Source of the DNA: Merluccius polli
Taxonomy: Eukaryota > Chordata > Actinopteri > Gadiformes > Merlucciidae
DNA: 64,000 bases
NCBI GenBank assembly: GCA_030340625.1
Contig: JAOPHQ010002280.1
Span: 462,410-526,409, forward strand
Reading direction: 5' to 3'
The notes beneath the pieces are model-generated. The model made no database searches and was not told where the DNA came from. It worked only from the letters and a program-made list of their open reading frames with translations. Positions 1-10,426 of the stretch are shown here, piece after piece (position 1 is the stretch's first letter; each line of letters opens with the position of its first letter). The position numbers and the translations under genes are program-made.

Positions 1-101
1 ACAGGCTTTAGAAGGACATTATAAAATATGAACGATTTCATGTTTATAAAATTGTTCATTTGTTGTACTATAATAAGTAATGGTATTTCTATACCAATAA
101 T

Positions 102-330
102 ACTATGAATATCATCCATTATATTAGTTTTAGTCCCATTTCCCAAGAAATAACGTTATCGCAGTTGTCATGGCGACGCGCTGCGTCCCTGACTAGCGCT
201 GCTAGTCAGGGACTAGCTGCTAGCTGCTAGCGCTGCTAGTCAGGGACGCAGCGCGTCGCCATGACATCTGCGATAACGTTATTTCTTGGGAAATGGGACT
301 AAAAGTAATATAATGGATGATATTCATAGT
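102..330. repeat. Foldback MITE (near-perfect palindrome)
   Basis: Two arms of about 98 bp (roughly 102-200 and 233-330) are inverted copies of each other with only a few mismatches. They are separated by a short spacer made of repeated CTAGC-type words. No coding capacity. This fits a foldback MITE or a very long hairpin. I could not define a target-site duplication. Confidence 0.85.
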
Positions 331-498
331 CGCGGGGACATCCACGTCATTAAAAGGATCGATTTGCTACGGGAAATGTGGGCTACATATTGTACCATAA
401 AACTACTAATATATCAAGTAACGCGCTGACACTAACTAGACTTCTTTATATAACTTAACTGTGTGCTGAATCCCACGTGTCGTAATATTATTTCATGA

Positions 499-660
499 CA
501 GAAAGGACAGCACTCGGTTGCATTCAAAACTTTTAATCGCCATCAACGGACGTTTCCCTTCTTCAGTGTATAATGGCGCTGAAGGGCGCACAGCCCGAAA
601 CGTCCGTTGTTGGAGATTAAAAGTTTTGAATGCAACTGAGAGTGCTATCCTTGCTTTCAT
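499..660. repeat. Small MITE with about 57-bp inverted repeats
   Basis: The arm at about 499-556 recurs inverted at about 597-660. Both contain the word TTGCATTCAAAACTTTTAAT and both end toward the centre in a block containing CGGACGTTTC. The 40-bp centre is not coding. The short reading frame across it is incidental. It lies 134 bp left of the P element and appears to be an independent insertion. Confidence 0.8.
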
Positions 661-785
661 GATAATAATTCATAATTTTACAACTCTATTTCTAAATGAC
701 GCTTAATTGGGAAACAATGCTGCTGCTTACCTTGCTATGCCACATGTAAATCCATTGTCGGGTGCATCCAGCCTACTGGCACAAC

Positions 786-793
786 TGCACCGC
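786..793. repeat. Left 8-bp target-site duplication of the P element
   Basis: TGCACCGC directly before the left terminus is identical to 7400-7407 directly after the right terminus. Confidence 0.9.
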
Positions 794-2464
794 CATAGAC
801 ATCTTATACATAGACGGAGCATTGGCTGCTGTGGCGCGAGAAATTCGGCGGCCATCTTGGAGTGGTGATCAGACCGTAGACAGCATAGAAAGTTTACTAC
901 TGAAGAGACAGAATGCCGGGCTGGTGTGCAGGATACTCCTGCTCAAACGAGCGAACCATTGAGAATAGAAATCTGGGGATTACTTTTCACAAGTAAGATG
1001 TAACATTACCGTACTATTGTATGTTATATTGTGAGTTACTGTGTGATTTCCTATGTTATCGAAGCTATGTTGTTCACTCTGTCATTCCTATGTTATTGAA
1101 GCTATGTTGTTCACTCTCATTCCTACTTGGACTATGTTGAAATGTGTAAAAACGAGAGCAGCAAACATAATGAACCAACACTGACCAAGATTACATCTGA
1201 CACTTCTGAAGGTTTCCTAAGGATGAGGATTTGAGGAAGAAGTGGGAAGTGGCTTTGAGGAGGGAGGGTTTCACTGCAAGTGATCACTCCATCATCTGCA
1301 GCCAACATTTTAAGCAGTGATTTTGATCGGACGGGACAGATTGTCCGTCTTCGTCCTGGAGCTATTCCAACTCTTTTCAGTTTCCCAGTTCACCTCCAAA
1401 CAGTATGTGTATCATCATAAGGATATTAGCATTCATACATGTAAATATTCTATTGTCAAACAAACCTATCCTTTTATATATTGTATTATGTATTATGCAT
1501 AACATTTCTTCAATTCAGTTTGTTCAGGGCAGGGCTACATCTACCTCCAGGAGAGCTGAAGAAAGCCTGTCTGTGGCCTCTGAGGATCCCCCAGAAACGG
1601 CGACCTCACACCCACAACCTCAGCCTAATGATGTGAATATTTATACTTTACACATCATATCATAACATTCCTGGACATATTAAGATCCCACTTGTTTTGC
1701 TGCCACTCATTAAACACACTCAAAAATAACTGGCTTTGATAGCTGATGACTATTAGAAAGAATGTGGATGTGGGCCATAAACTAGTGGTGTCAAAGTGAT
1801 GTTTGTGAAGTAAAACATTACTCCATGTTCAACCATGTTCATCCATGTTCATCCCCCTACTAGGATCATTGTTATGCCTTGCCTGCAACCCCTACTGCTC
1901 TTAAGACCAGACTCAATGAAGCCTTGGCAAGAGTGGAAAGTCTGGAGCGAGAGAGGAAGAATGCCATATCCAGAGAAAAGAGGGCAAAGACGTCATCAAT
2001 GAAGAGCTCAGTGACAAGCTTTCATTCTACTCGGGTAAGAGAAAATTAGCACTTTGAAAATCATGTACATGTTCTTGTTAGTCTCTTTATTACTCTCTTT
2101 ATTAGACTCCTTGGTTAATATCTGAAGGGGACTAATTCATCTTTGCTCATAACATTTCAGATCTTAAGATGGACTTCGTTCCAAAGCAGGGCCATGAATA
2201 CACACAGAACTGCAGAGAGTTTGCGCTGACGCTCCATCTTCATGGTCCAAAAGCATACAAATACCTCAGAGAGACTCAACATTTTCCCCTCCCACATCCA
2301 CAAACATTACAAAGGTAGGAATAATTTTTGGAAATGATTCTACTGCTTGAGTTTTCCATTATGAAGGTTCTTTAGAATGTGCAAATATTATTGGTTACTT
2401 GCATGGTCATGAAGAAGTACCATTTTGTTGACCATATTGTATCAATTCGCATTATTGTTCCATA

Positions 2465-2468
2465 GTAA

Positions 2469-2506
<38 letters not shown>

Positions 2507-2521
2507 ATAATAATAATAATA
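2465..2521. repeat. (ACT)n/(AAT)n microsatellite
   Basis: A run of ACT triplets followed by AAT triplets in the P-element intron between exons 5 and 6. Reading frames across it on the minus strand give poly-Ser and are not genes. Confidence 0.9.
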
Positions 2522-3847
2522 GCAGCCAGCCATGAAGAACTAGTAACAGTTTTCTCTGTAACTTTACACAACTTGTTAAGAAATAAGCTCATTCTATAAA
2601 ATTTGCATTTATTTTCAGATATTTCAATGGTGTGTCGTCCATTATCCTTCACATACTGATATAACACGTTAAAACTTCTTATCAATATTTTTACAGGTGG
2701 CTGCACTCGGTGGATGCCAAGCCTGGCCTGAACACGATGATGCTGGATATGCTGGAGAGGAGATGCCAGGGAGACCCAGCTACATATGGCTGTGTTTCGC
2801 TCCTCTTGGATGCCATGTCCATCAAAAAACATGTGCAGTATGATCCACACACAGAATCAATGTCTGGTTTTGTGGACATGGGTGATGGAAACCATGAGAC
2901 TGACATTGCTTCTGAGGCTCTTGTATTCATGGTGGTTGGCCTACAAGGACATTGGAAGGTGCCAATTGCATACTTCCTCACAAAGTCTCTCTCTCCAGAA
3001 CCACAAGGGGTCCTTCTCAGTCAGGCTTTGGAGGAGCTGCATGCACGGGGCATTCGGGTGGTATGCATAACAATGGATGGGCATGCCTCCAATGTCAGCA
3101 TGTGTAGCCAACTTGGGTGTGACCTGAAGGGGGAACCACGAGAGCCGCTGCAAACTAGTTTCCCACATCCGGTGACTGGTGAGAAGGTGTTTGTGATGAT
3201 GGATGCTTGCCACATGCTCAAGTTGGCACGTAATATGTTGCAGGTAAATGATGATCGTGTAGACCTATTTGTACAAGTTATGCCTCTGTTGCTAAAAGTA
3301 GTCTAGATATTGTGGTCTGTCCATTTGCACAGTTATGGCTGGAGGTGATGATTGTCATTTTGCCGTTTGTTCTTGTTTGAGCAATGACTGATTCTTACTC
3401 TGCAGGCATACAGTCCAATTGCGACGACCACCGGACAGATCCATTGGAGGTACATCAATCGTCTCCATGATTTGCAGAAACAGGATGGACTGCATGCTGC
3501 CAATAAAATTACAGACAAGCATGTCTACTTTGAGAACCAGAAGATGAGGGTGAACCTGGCTGCGCAAACACTGAGTCGCTCCGTGTCAGTGGCTCTCCGC
3601 ACAATGAGAGATCTTGGCTACCCTCAGTTTAAGGACTGTGAGGCAACGGCAGAATTTATTGAGGTAATACAATTGGTGATTATAGAACCTGTACCTGTTT
3701 ATTTTTTTTAACTAAAGGAGACCTATGGAAAGACGGAAGTCAAGCAAATACTACAGTGTTTGCCACCCTCCCTCCCCCACCCCATTTGATAATAGCCTGT
3801 GACTATCGTTCTGTTTATTCCTCTACATGCAGCTCTTTCTCATTCAC

Positions 3848-3892
3848 AAACACACACATGCATGCATGCATGCATGCATGCACATGTATGGG
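3848..3892. repeat. CA/ATGC simple repeat
   Basis: A short CA run followed by (ATGC)n inside the P-element intron between exons 7 and 8. No function is indicated. Confidence 0.8.
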
Positions 3893-4276
3893 TCATATCA
3901 TTAAGAACTAACTAAATGTTGAGCTGAATGAAATGCAATGCTTCTTAGGTCTGTGGAACAATAGATAAGCATTTGCGGGGGTCACCAAAAATTGTGGGAA
4001 ACACTGCACCAATACTAGCATGTTCAGCATACAGTTTAGAAATATGTACCTGATACCTTATGGTTTACACGCCGATATGTCTTTATAGATCATTGACAGG
4101 TTGTTTGACACAATGAATGGTCACAATCCTCGAGCCAAAGGATACAAAGCTCCCCTAGGTGCTTTTAATTGGATGGAGCGGAAAGCATTCCTCTCAAGAG
4201 CTAGGGAGTACCTGCTCACTTTGGTGACCAAAGATGGAGCACCCCTTCACCGTTCTAAGAGGTCTATTAAAATAGT

Positions 4277-4463
4277 GAATGCATCGAGTTCCAAAGATGC
4301 TCCGTTGTTCCCCTATGCATCGAGTTCCTAAGATGCTCCGTTGTTCCCCTATGCATGCTCCGTTCCCCTATGCATCGAGTTCCTAAGATGCTCCGTTGTT
4401 CCCCTATGCATCGAGTTCAAAAGATGCTCCGCTTTTCTGTTATGCATCAAGTTCCTGAGATGC
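4277..4463. repeat. About 37-bp minisatellite inside a P-element intron
   Basis: About five degenerate copies of a unit containing GCATCGAGTTCCTAAGATGC and a CTCCGTTGTTCCCCTAT half. The array begins about 15 bp after the exon 8 donor (GTCTAT at 4262), so it lies in the intron before exon 9. Confidence 0.88.
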
Positions 4464-5912
4464 TCTTAACTGCTTGGTTTCTAACAGTTTAGTTTCTGTT
4501 CGAATTATCTTGTATTCAGTGTGTTTCAGGTCCTACAGTAAATGGTATGTATTACACAACACAAAGTACATGTAGGTGTAAACGGTAGGTGTTGGTAGGT
4601 ATTTCTCATTTGTGTTCCATTGTTCGAAGTTATTGTTCCATTGTATACAAGAATGGGTTATTACACATTACCGATGCATGTGATGGAAAATTCAATTACT
4701 GCTTTGAATGAACAAAATCACATGGTGCTTTCAGGGGATGTCTTGTTTCGCCATGATCAGAATAAAACAACTTTTTTTCAATTGCAGGTACTTGTCGGTA
4801 ATGGGATTTGTCATCAACATTGACACAATGATGCTGATGATTCCTGAACTGCTCCAGGTTCAGCGATATGTGCTCACCTACAGGTTCAGCCAGGATCATT
4901 TGGAGCTCCTATTTAATTCCATCAGAGCATCAGGTAGGGTTGATGTTCTTTTAATTGCAATAAATTGTTACAATATACCTAATGAATATCTTTGTTATGT
5001 CTTTTGAATAATGTATGTATTGTGTGCCTGTTTTCCATACAAGGCGGATGTAATAACAATCCGACAACACGCCAGTTCCAGGCCATCTTCCGTCGTCTCA
5101 TGGTTCGATGTGGTGTCTCACCTACTGAGACAGGCAATGTGGCAGCCCTGGATAACATCGTGTCCCTGTCTGCTGTGGAGATGTCCTCTGTTGGAACCGT
5201 TGAAGAGCACCAATCTCCACTTGCCAACATTTCGGCCCTTGTGTCTGACCACAGTTACCTCCCCACTCGTTTTGGTGGACTGGTGGAAAATGCACTGGTT
5301 TACATTGCAGGATTTGTCGTCAGGCAGATTCTTCGAAAGCTGTCCTGTAATGTGTGCCGTTGGAGCTTGGTCAGAGATGCTGTGCCAGCTTCATTTGATG
5401 AAAACTTCCACCTTCTGACCCTGAAGAACAACGGCGGACTAGTGATTCCATCACTAGGCACAGTGAAGGTTTGATTTTATTATCTTGTTTTTTTTATCTG
5501 TTAGTCTTTGAATATTAAAGTTGCTTTTTTACTATATTATCTGTTCTGTGAAGTGTATTTAAGCACTGTGTAAAGCACTACATAAATAAATATAACGTAT
5601 CGTTGTTGTTGTTGTCGTTAGGTGTTGAGAGTTGCAGAGAGGGCGATCCGCCAAGCTCAATTTCCGAAGCTGGCAGCAGTCCTTCACATCGTCCGAGGGG
5701 AAATAGGAACGGAAGACGTATTTATGCTGGCGGAACACATTCAGGAGACGCAGTTTGGAATTGACAACCACCATTCTGACCTACTATCATTGGTTGTGTC
5801 TGTGTTTCACAAGATAAGGCTGCACCACATTGCAAAGCTCTCCTCTCTTGAACTTCAGAAACACAACACAAGGAGGAAGCTTAGCAAAAAAGTCCTTTTT
5901 CAGGGGTTTTAA

Positions 5913-7309
5913 TCCATTAACCACTGCCTCACCCCTCCCTGTAAGGGTTCTGCCCTGTTTCGTGTTCGTGACAGACAGACACATTCTAGTCTATATTATT
6001 GCTTATTCCATGTTGGGTCACTATATTATACTATACTATACTATACTATATACTATATGGGTCATTATATATTATTGTAGCATCATTAGACATTAATAAA
6101 GACTTAATAAACATGAAGAAACTTTTCTTCTTCTTGTCTCTGACATGTTATTCAGCAGACTTTATCATACACAGTGCGTTATTAGTTATGTTTATTAATG
6201 CATAATGATGCTACTCTTAATATACAATGTGATTTTGAATATAATGTTGAAATCATGTAATTTTAGTTAATATTGAAATTTATAGACATGTTATATTGGA
6301 ATTTATAGCAACATCTGCAGTAGAAAATATTTTTATCTTTTTTTATATATATTTACACTTAGTTAGTTAGTTAGACACCTTAAGAAAAGCTGTTTGATCA
6401 ATATTTTGATATGTAGAATCACATTTCATATTATTAGTTATACTAACCTCTGTGTACTTACCTAGTTAGATGCTCAAATCAGTATAGAATGGTGAATTTA
6501 AATTTAATTATTTGATTTATTGTACATAGAGTTTATATTTAAGTGCATATCTGTTGTGTGGTTTTGTTGTTGTTAGGAGTGAAATATCTGTATATATAAT
6601 CTAGTGTGTTCAATAGCTAGCTGGGCAATAATATGCAAATAAAAAACTGCATCCAAATATCACAGTTTTCTCCAAATTAAATCAAATATAAGTGCGAATT
6701 GTGTGTTTCTTTAAAAATAGATGGTTTGCATTAAATATTGTATTTATTTATAACTTTAGAGCAAACAAATAACACTGTTTATGAAAGGGACATCATACCT
6801 GTCAGAAAATGTCATTTTCATCTTAATATTGCAATAAAAAATATATTTAATAGTAATGTATACGTCCATGACAGGAGGACATGTCTTATGGTTTATTCTC
6901 CGAATAATGGCCCATAATTATCTGAAAATATGTGTGGGAGCTCCGCTAAAACATGTTTCTACAACTTGAGTGTCTACTATTTATGATAAGACATAAAAGG
7001 AATGGAAAATTAAGAACAAAATTTGTGAGTATTGTGAAAGTTGAAAGGCACCCTACAGCGATAATGACCCTAGTAAGAGAAATAATTAAATGAATATGAT
7101 TTCGGACTTCTGTTCGCTTCGTATCAGAATATTCTATTAATGTTAAGCCAACTATGAATAACAAGCCCCACCGAACTATGTGTCCTTAATCATAGCTACA
7201 CGTATGACAAAAAAAAAAGTGAAAATTAATGGCATTTAGCGAGATATTGTTAATAAAATGCGCTGACAGTTCATTTATCCTGTCAAACGGATTACAAGGA
7301 GTGGAGCGA
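5913..7309. other. AT-rich 3' non-coding part of the P element
   Basis: About 1.4 kb from the transposase stop to the right subterminal repeat. It holds (CTATA)n near 6024-6060 and scattered AATAAA-like words. No convincing reading frame on either strand. Confidence 0.75.
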
Positions 7310-7399
7310 ATCACCACTCCAAGATGGCGGCCCCACGTCCCGTCAGAGCCCGTAGGCAGCTACGCTCGATGCTACGTCTAGTGATATAGGATGTCTATG

Positions 7400-7407
7400 T
7401 GCACCGC
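7400..7407. repeat. Right 8-bp target-site duplication of the P element
   Basis: TGCACCGC directly after the right terminus, identical to 786-793. Confidence 0.9.
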
Positions 7408-8040
7408 AACGACGAGTCGACAACTTTGATGCACGAAGTGCGTCGCGTCCCCTCAGTTCGAAACCATTGAACCGGAAGCGGAAACAGAGGCAGCCTCTGG
7501 CTTTTAACCAATCTGATCGCAGTTGATTTAGTACGCCAGGTGTGGCCATAATAAGAATGCATGTGCTTTTTCGACTTGGAAGGGACAAAAATATTACAGA
7601 ATTTAAAATGACATGTTATTCAATGTTAACATTCAAATACACATTCACACAGAACGCACGGTTTTCATCAGATTTAAAAGTCAGATAAGCCCACTGCAAG
7701 CCATCTCAGAAATAGTATATCTTAGTTTATTACAGCTGTAGGGCCTTCTACACTTCAAAGTTAATCTATTTGTACAATTTATCCTGTTCAGAAATAGGTC
7801 CTTATAAGTTATACATCGTATTAGAAGGGGTATTCTTCACTTGCATGTGAGAGGGTTAAATGCAACTGTTTATTGTTGTCACACTATGCCATCGAAACTA
7901 ACTGTTTTTTTTCTTCATTTGCATATTTATGGGACACTGAAGACCATTCAAAGCTCACTGCAGAGAAGGTACTGTGAACGCACACAGTACCAGAAAAGGT
8001 ACAAAAGTGCTTTTTATAATTGTATCCAATACACACAGAG
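7408..8040. other. Interval between the P element and the CACTA-like ORF
   Basis: Host or 5' flank of the next transposon. A CACTGCAAGCC word at 7690 resembles a CACTA-type terminus, but no inverted partner was found to the right, so the left boundary of that element is unproven. No gene is seen. Confidence 0.4.
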
Positions 8041-10014
8041 ATGGCCTCTTATTGGACTAAAAGGAGGCGAGTCTTGTCAAAAGCAAGGGAGACAGAGAAC
8101 GAAATTTTGCAGCAATTTAATTTGACCGTTAATCAGGCTGAAAATGCCCCCCCTGATGAAAGTTTATCAGATCAGATTGAGACATCAGAATCAGAATTCG
8201 AGAACAGTCCTTGCCAAAACACTACAGGCAGTGATGTCAGTGAAAGAGAGGATTTTAGTGGGTTATCCTGCTCTGATCAAAGTGAAAGTGAGCCTGAGGA
8301 AATTAGTCTTCAAGAGAAATTAAAGCAATGGGCATCAACTTTTGGCATTACTCTTGTTGCAGTTACCGCTCTGCTCTCAATATTGCGAGTACACCACCCT
8401 GAGCTTCCTAAAGATGCCAGGACACTTCTTGGCACTCAAAAGAAAATAGCTGTGCATGCATTAGGTGGTGGTGAATATCACCATTTTGGATTGGCTAAGG
8501 GGATTTTATCCAAATTAAATTCGATCCATTTGCCTAGCTCCCTTCAGACAATTAAATTACAATTCAACATTGATGGCTTACCCATTTTCAAGAGTTCAAA
8601 AGTTCAGTTTTGGTCAATTCTTTCAATGCTTGATTGTGATTACACAAAAACACCTTTTATTATTGGTCTGTTTTGTGGAACTGGAAAACCATCTGTCTAT
8701 GACTACCTGAAAGAATTTGTTGATGACCTCACCCAGCTATTGAGCAATGGAGTGACCTTCAGAGGTAAACCTCTCAAGGTGATGGTGTGCTCCTTCATAT
8801 GCGATGCTCCAGCACGTGCTTTTGTCAAACAGATGAAGTCCCACAATGGCTATTCTGGGTGTGACAAGTGCACTCAAGTTGGCGTGTGGCGAAATAAAAT
8901 GACATATCCCGAGATGAATGCCACGCTTAGGTCAGACGAAGACTTTGCTCTAATGTCAGACACAGATCACCACCTGCAACCTAGTCCCCTTACTGGCATT
9001 GTTCAGATGGTAACCCAGTTTCCCATCGATTACATGCACCTCTGCTGTTTGGTTGTAACAAGAAAACTCATTCTTTTCTGGATGAAGGGCAAAAACCTGG
9101 CCATAAGACAGCCATCTCATATCATCTCAGCTATATCAACTAAACTGATTGCTCTCCGTCCCCATATTCCATCTGAATTTGCCCGAAAACCACGAGAGCT
9201 GACGGAGATAGACAGATGGAAGGCCACAGAACTAAGGCAGTTCATGATTTACAGTGGACCTGTGGTCCTAAAGCACAGTCTACCAGAAGAGGTTTTTGAG
9301 AACTTCCTGTTGTTTTCCGTGGGTGTGTTCTTATTACTCAGCCCCAACCTCTCTGCACCCATGATTGATTTTGCCAATAGTGTCCTAACAGCATTTGTTA
9401 AAAACTTTGGAGATTTATATGGTCAAGGGGAAATTGTATTTACAGTTCATCAGGTGATACATCTAGCTGATGTGTACAGACAGTTTGGTGCCCTTGACCG
9501 TGTCTCTGCATTTCCCTATGAAAATTTCCTTGGAAAAATAAAAAAAATGTTGCGAAAGCCTCAACTACCATTACAACAGGTAGTCAAGAGACTGTCAGAG
9601 GTGCATCATACGGTTACTCCACCTCCAAGTAAGCAGCCCCTTTTATTTCACATACACCAGGATGGCCCATTGCCTCTACAATTCACTAATGCCAAACAGT
9701 ACCGAAAGGCAGTAACCACAGATTTTTGCCTGTCAACAAAGACTGGGAACAACTGCATAGCAGTAGGACAGGATATTGGATTGGTCCAAAACATTGTGCT
9801 ATCCTCTGGTTCAGTGTTCATCATCTACCGACGATTTGGGTACAAAGAATCCCATTTCACATATCCCTGCCCCTCCTCTCGAATAGGCTGTTTTCAGGTC
9901 CATACATTGGTCGATGATCTTGAGGTTGGGCTCCTTGGGGACATCATGAGAAAATGTGTGCTTTTTCCAGACCAAGACCATTATGTTGCCATCCCTCTTC
10001 TTCACCAATCCTAA
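8041..10014 (+). CDS. CACTA/EnSpm-type (Tnp2-like) transposase, intact 657 aa
   Basis: One uninterrupted frame. I prefer the ATG at 8041 (MASYWTKRRR) to the in-frame ATG at 8020, because the basic start resembles family members. Residues 1-100 are acidic and Ser-rich. The core carries IDGLPIFKSSKVQFW, PFIIGLFCGTGKPS and CDAPARAF, then the zinc-binding pair GCDKC, then a PIDYMHL block. The C-terminal part has VHQVIHLADVYRQFG and FPYENFLGKIKK, resembling the DUF4218-like end of Tnp2 proteins. This order matches the metazoan branch of Transposase_21. The role would be cutting and joining of element ends in the nucleus. The gene is intronless and intact, unlike most ORFs here, so this is the best candidate in the window for a functional transposase. 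A DUF4806 gene follows on the same strand, as expected for a two-gene element. Exact family assignment is inferred from motifs. Confidence 0.8.
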   Translation: MASYWTKRRRVLSKARETENEILQQFNLTVNQAENAPPDESLSDQIETSESEFENSPCQNTTGSDVSEREDFSGLSCSDQSESEPEEISLQEKLKQWASTFGITLVAVTALLSILRVHHPELPKDARTLLGTQKKIAVHALGGGEYHHFGLAKGILSKLNSIHLPSSLQTIKLQFNIDGLPIFKSSKVQFWSILSMLDCDYTKTPFIIGLFCGTGKPSVYDYLKEFVDDLTQLLSNGVTFRGKPLKVMVCSFICDAPARAFVKQMKSHNGYSGCDKCTQVGVWRNKMTYPEMNATLRSDEDFALMSDTDHHLQPSPLTGIVQMVTQFPIDYMHLCCLVVTRKLILFWMKGKNLAIRQPSHIISAISTKLIALRPHIPSEFARKPRELTEIDRWKATELRQFMIYSGPVVLKHSLPEEVFENFLLFSVGVFLLLSPNLSAPMIDFANSVLTAFVKNFGDLYGQGEIVFTVHQVIHLADVYRQFGALDRVSAFPYENFLGKIKKMLRKPQLPLQQVVKRLSEVHHTVTPPPSKQPLLFHIHQDGPLPLQFTNAKQYRKAVTTDFCLSTKTGNNCIAVGQDIGLVQNIVLSSGSVFIIYRRFGYKESHFTYPCPSSRIGCFQVHTLVDDLEVGLLGDIMRKCVLFPDQDHYVAIPLLHQS

Positions 10015-10426
10015 TTCCGTATCCTCTGCAATCCAAAAAAAGAAGAAAGAAAAAAAAAAAAGATTGTTTGTGATTGAACCTTTTCTTTATATAAAATACA
10101 CCAGTCCTCAAATCAAATTAATGAAAGAAATTCTTTAAAAAGTCTCATCTCATAATCTCATATATATTAATATTTCTGGTGTTGCTGACCCACCCACTGA
10201 CTGCCATGACTGTCCTTGCTTTGTTCCTAAGGCCAAACTCACGCTACCGGCAGGAGCCAGCTGGAAGAGTCCAGACCACTAGGGGCCCGCCGCAACACTT
10301 TTTTGAAGGTGCGGACCTTTAGAGTTAAACAGAACAGCAATGAAACATTTTAGAAACATATTTTAGAAACAGCTGTTTGACTGCCCATTTAGTCTGAAAT
10401 TAAACTGGCACTTCTTATGCTTCAAG

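Larger units (their letters stand above)
913..5912 (+). pseudogene. THAP9/P-element transposase gene, 11 exons, frame-broken
   Basis: This is a DNA-binding DDE-type transposase of the P superfamily. Exons placed from splice sites: 913-992, 1212-1402, about 1528-1632, about 1863-2034, 2161-2314, 2697-3243, 3406-3663, 4089-4261, 4788-4933, 5044-5468 and 5622-5912. Exons 1-2 give a THAP zinc finger: Cys5 and Cys10, a C-x2-H pair in ICSQHF, and PGAIPTLF in the AVPTLF position. Exon 4 is a Glu/Arg-rich coiled coil. The RNase H-like core includes LLLDAMSIKK, TMDGHASN, DACHMLKLARN and, in exon 9, SQDHLELLF with the expected catalytic Glu. Two frame breaks are visible: one base is missing near 1316, inside the THAP finger, and the coiled coil shifts frame near 1993. 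From exon 5 to the stop all junctions are phase-consistent and open. It is a transposon copy, not the host THAP9 gene, because the element's ends and duplication surround it. Confidence 0.88.
794..7399 (+). mobile_element. THAP9-like P element, complete with both ends
   Basis: The termini are inverted: CATAGACAT opens the element at 794 and ATGTCTATG closes it at 7399. Similarity continues inward, and a 23-bp block at 847-869 is repeated inverted at 7310-7332 with about two mismatches. The 8-bp word TGCACCGC flanks both ends (786-793 and 7400-7407). An 8-bp duplication is what P-family transposases make. The interior carries one spliced transposase gene (913-5912) and about 1.5 kb of AT-rich non-coding DNA. 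I see no other element nested inside. The N-terminal frame breaks suggest this copy makes no active transposase unless they are assembly errors. Confidence 0.93.

Noticed and set aside
913..5912. Host THAP9 gene
   Set aside because: The gene is enclosed by CATAGACAT termini and an 8-bp target duplication and has frame breaks, so it is a transposon copy.
7690..7740. CACTGCAAGCC as the left terminus of the CACTA-like element
   Set aside because: No inverted partner was found between 19.4 and 21.1 kb, so the boundary is unsupported.
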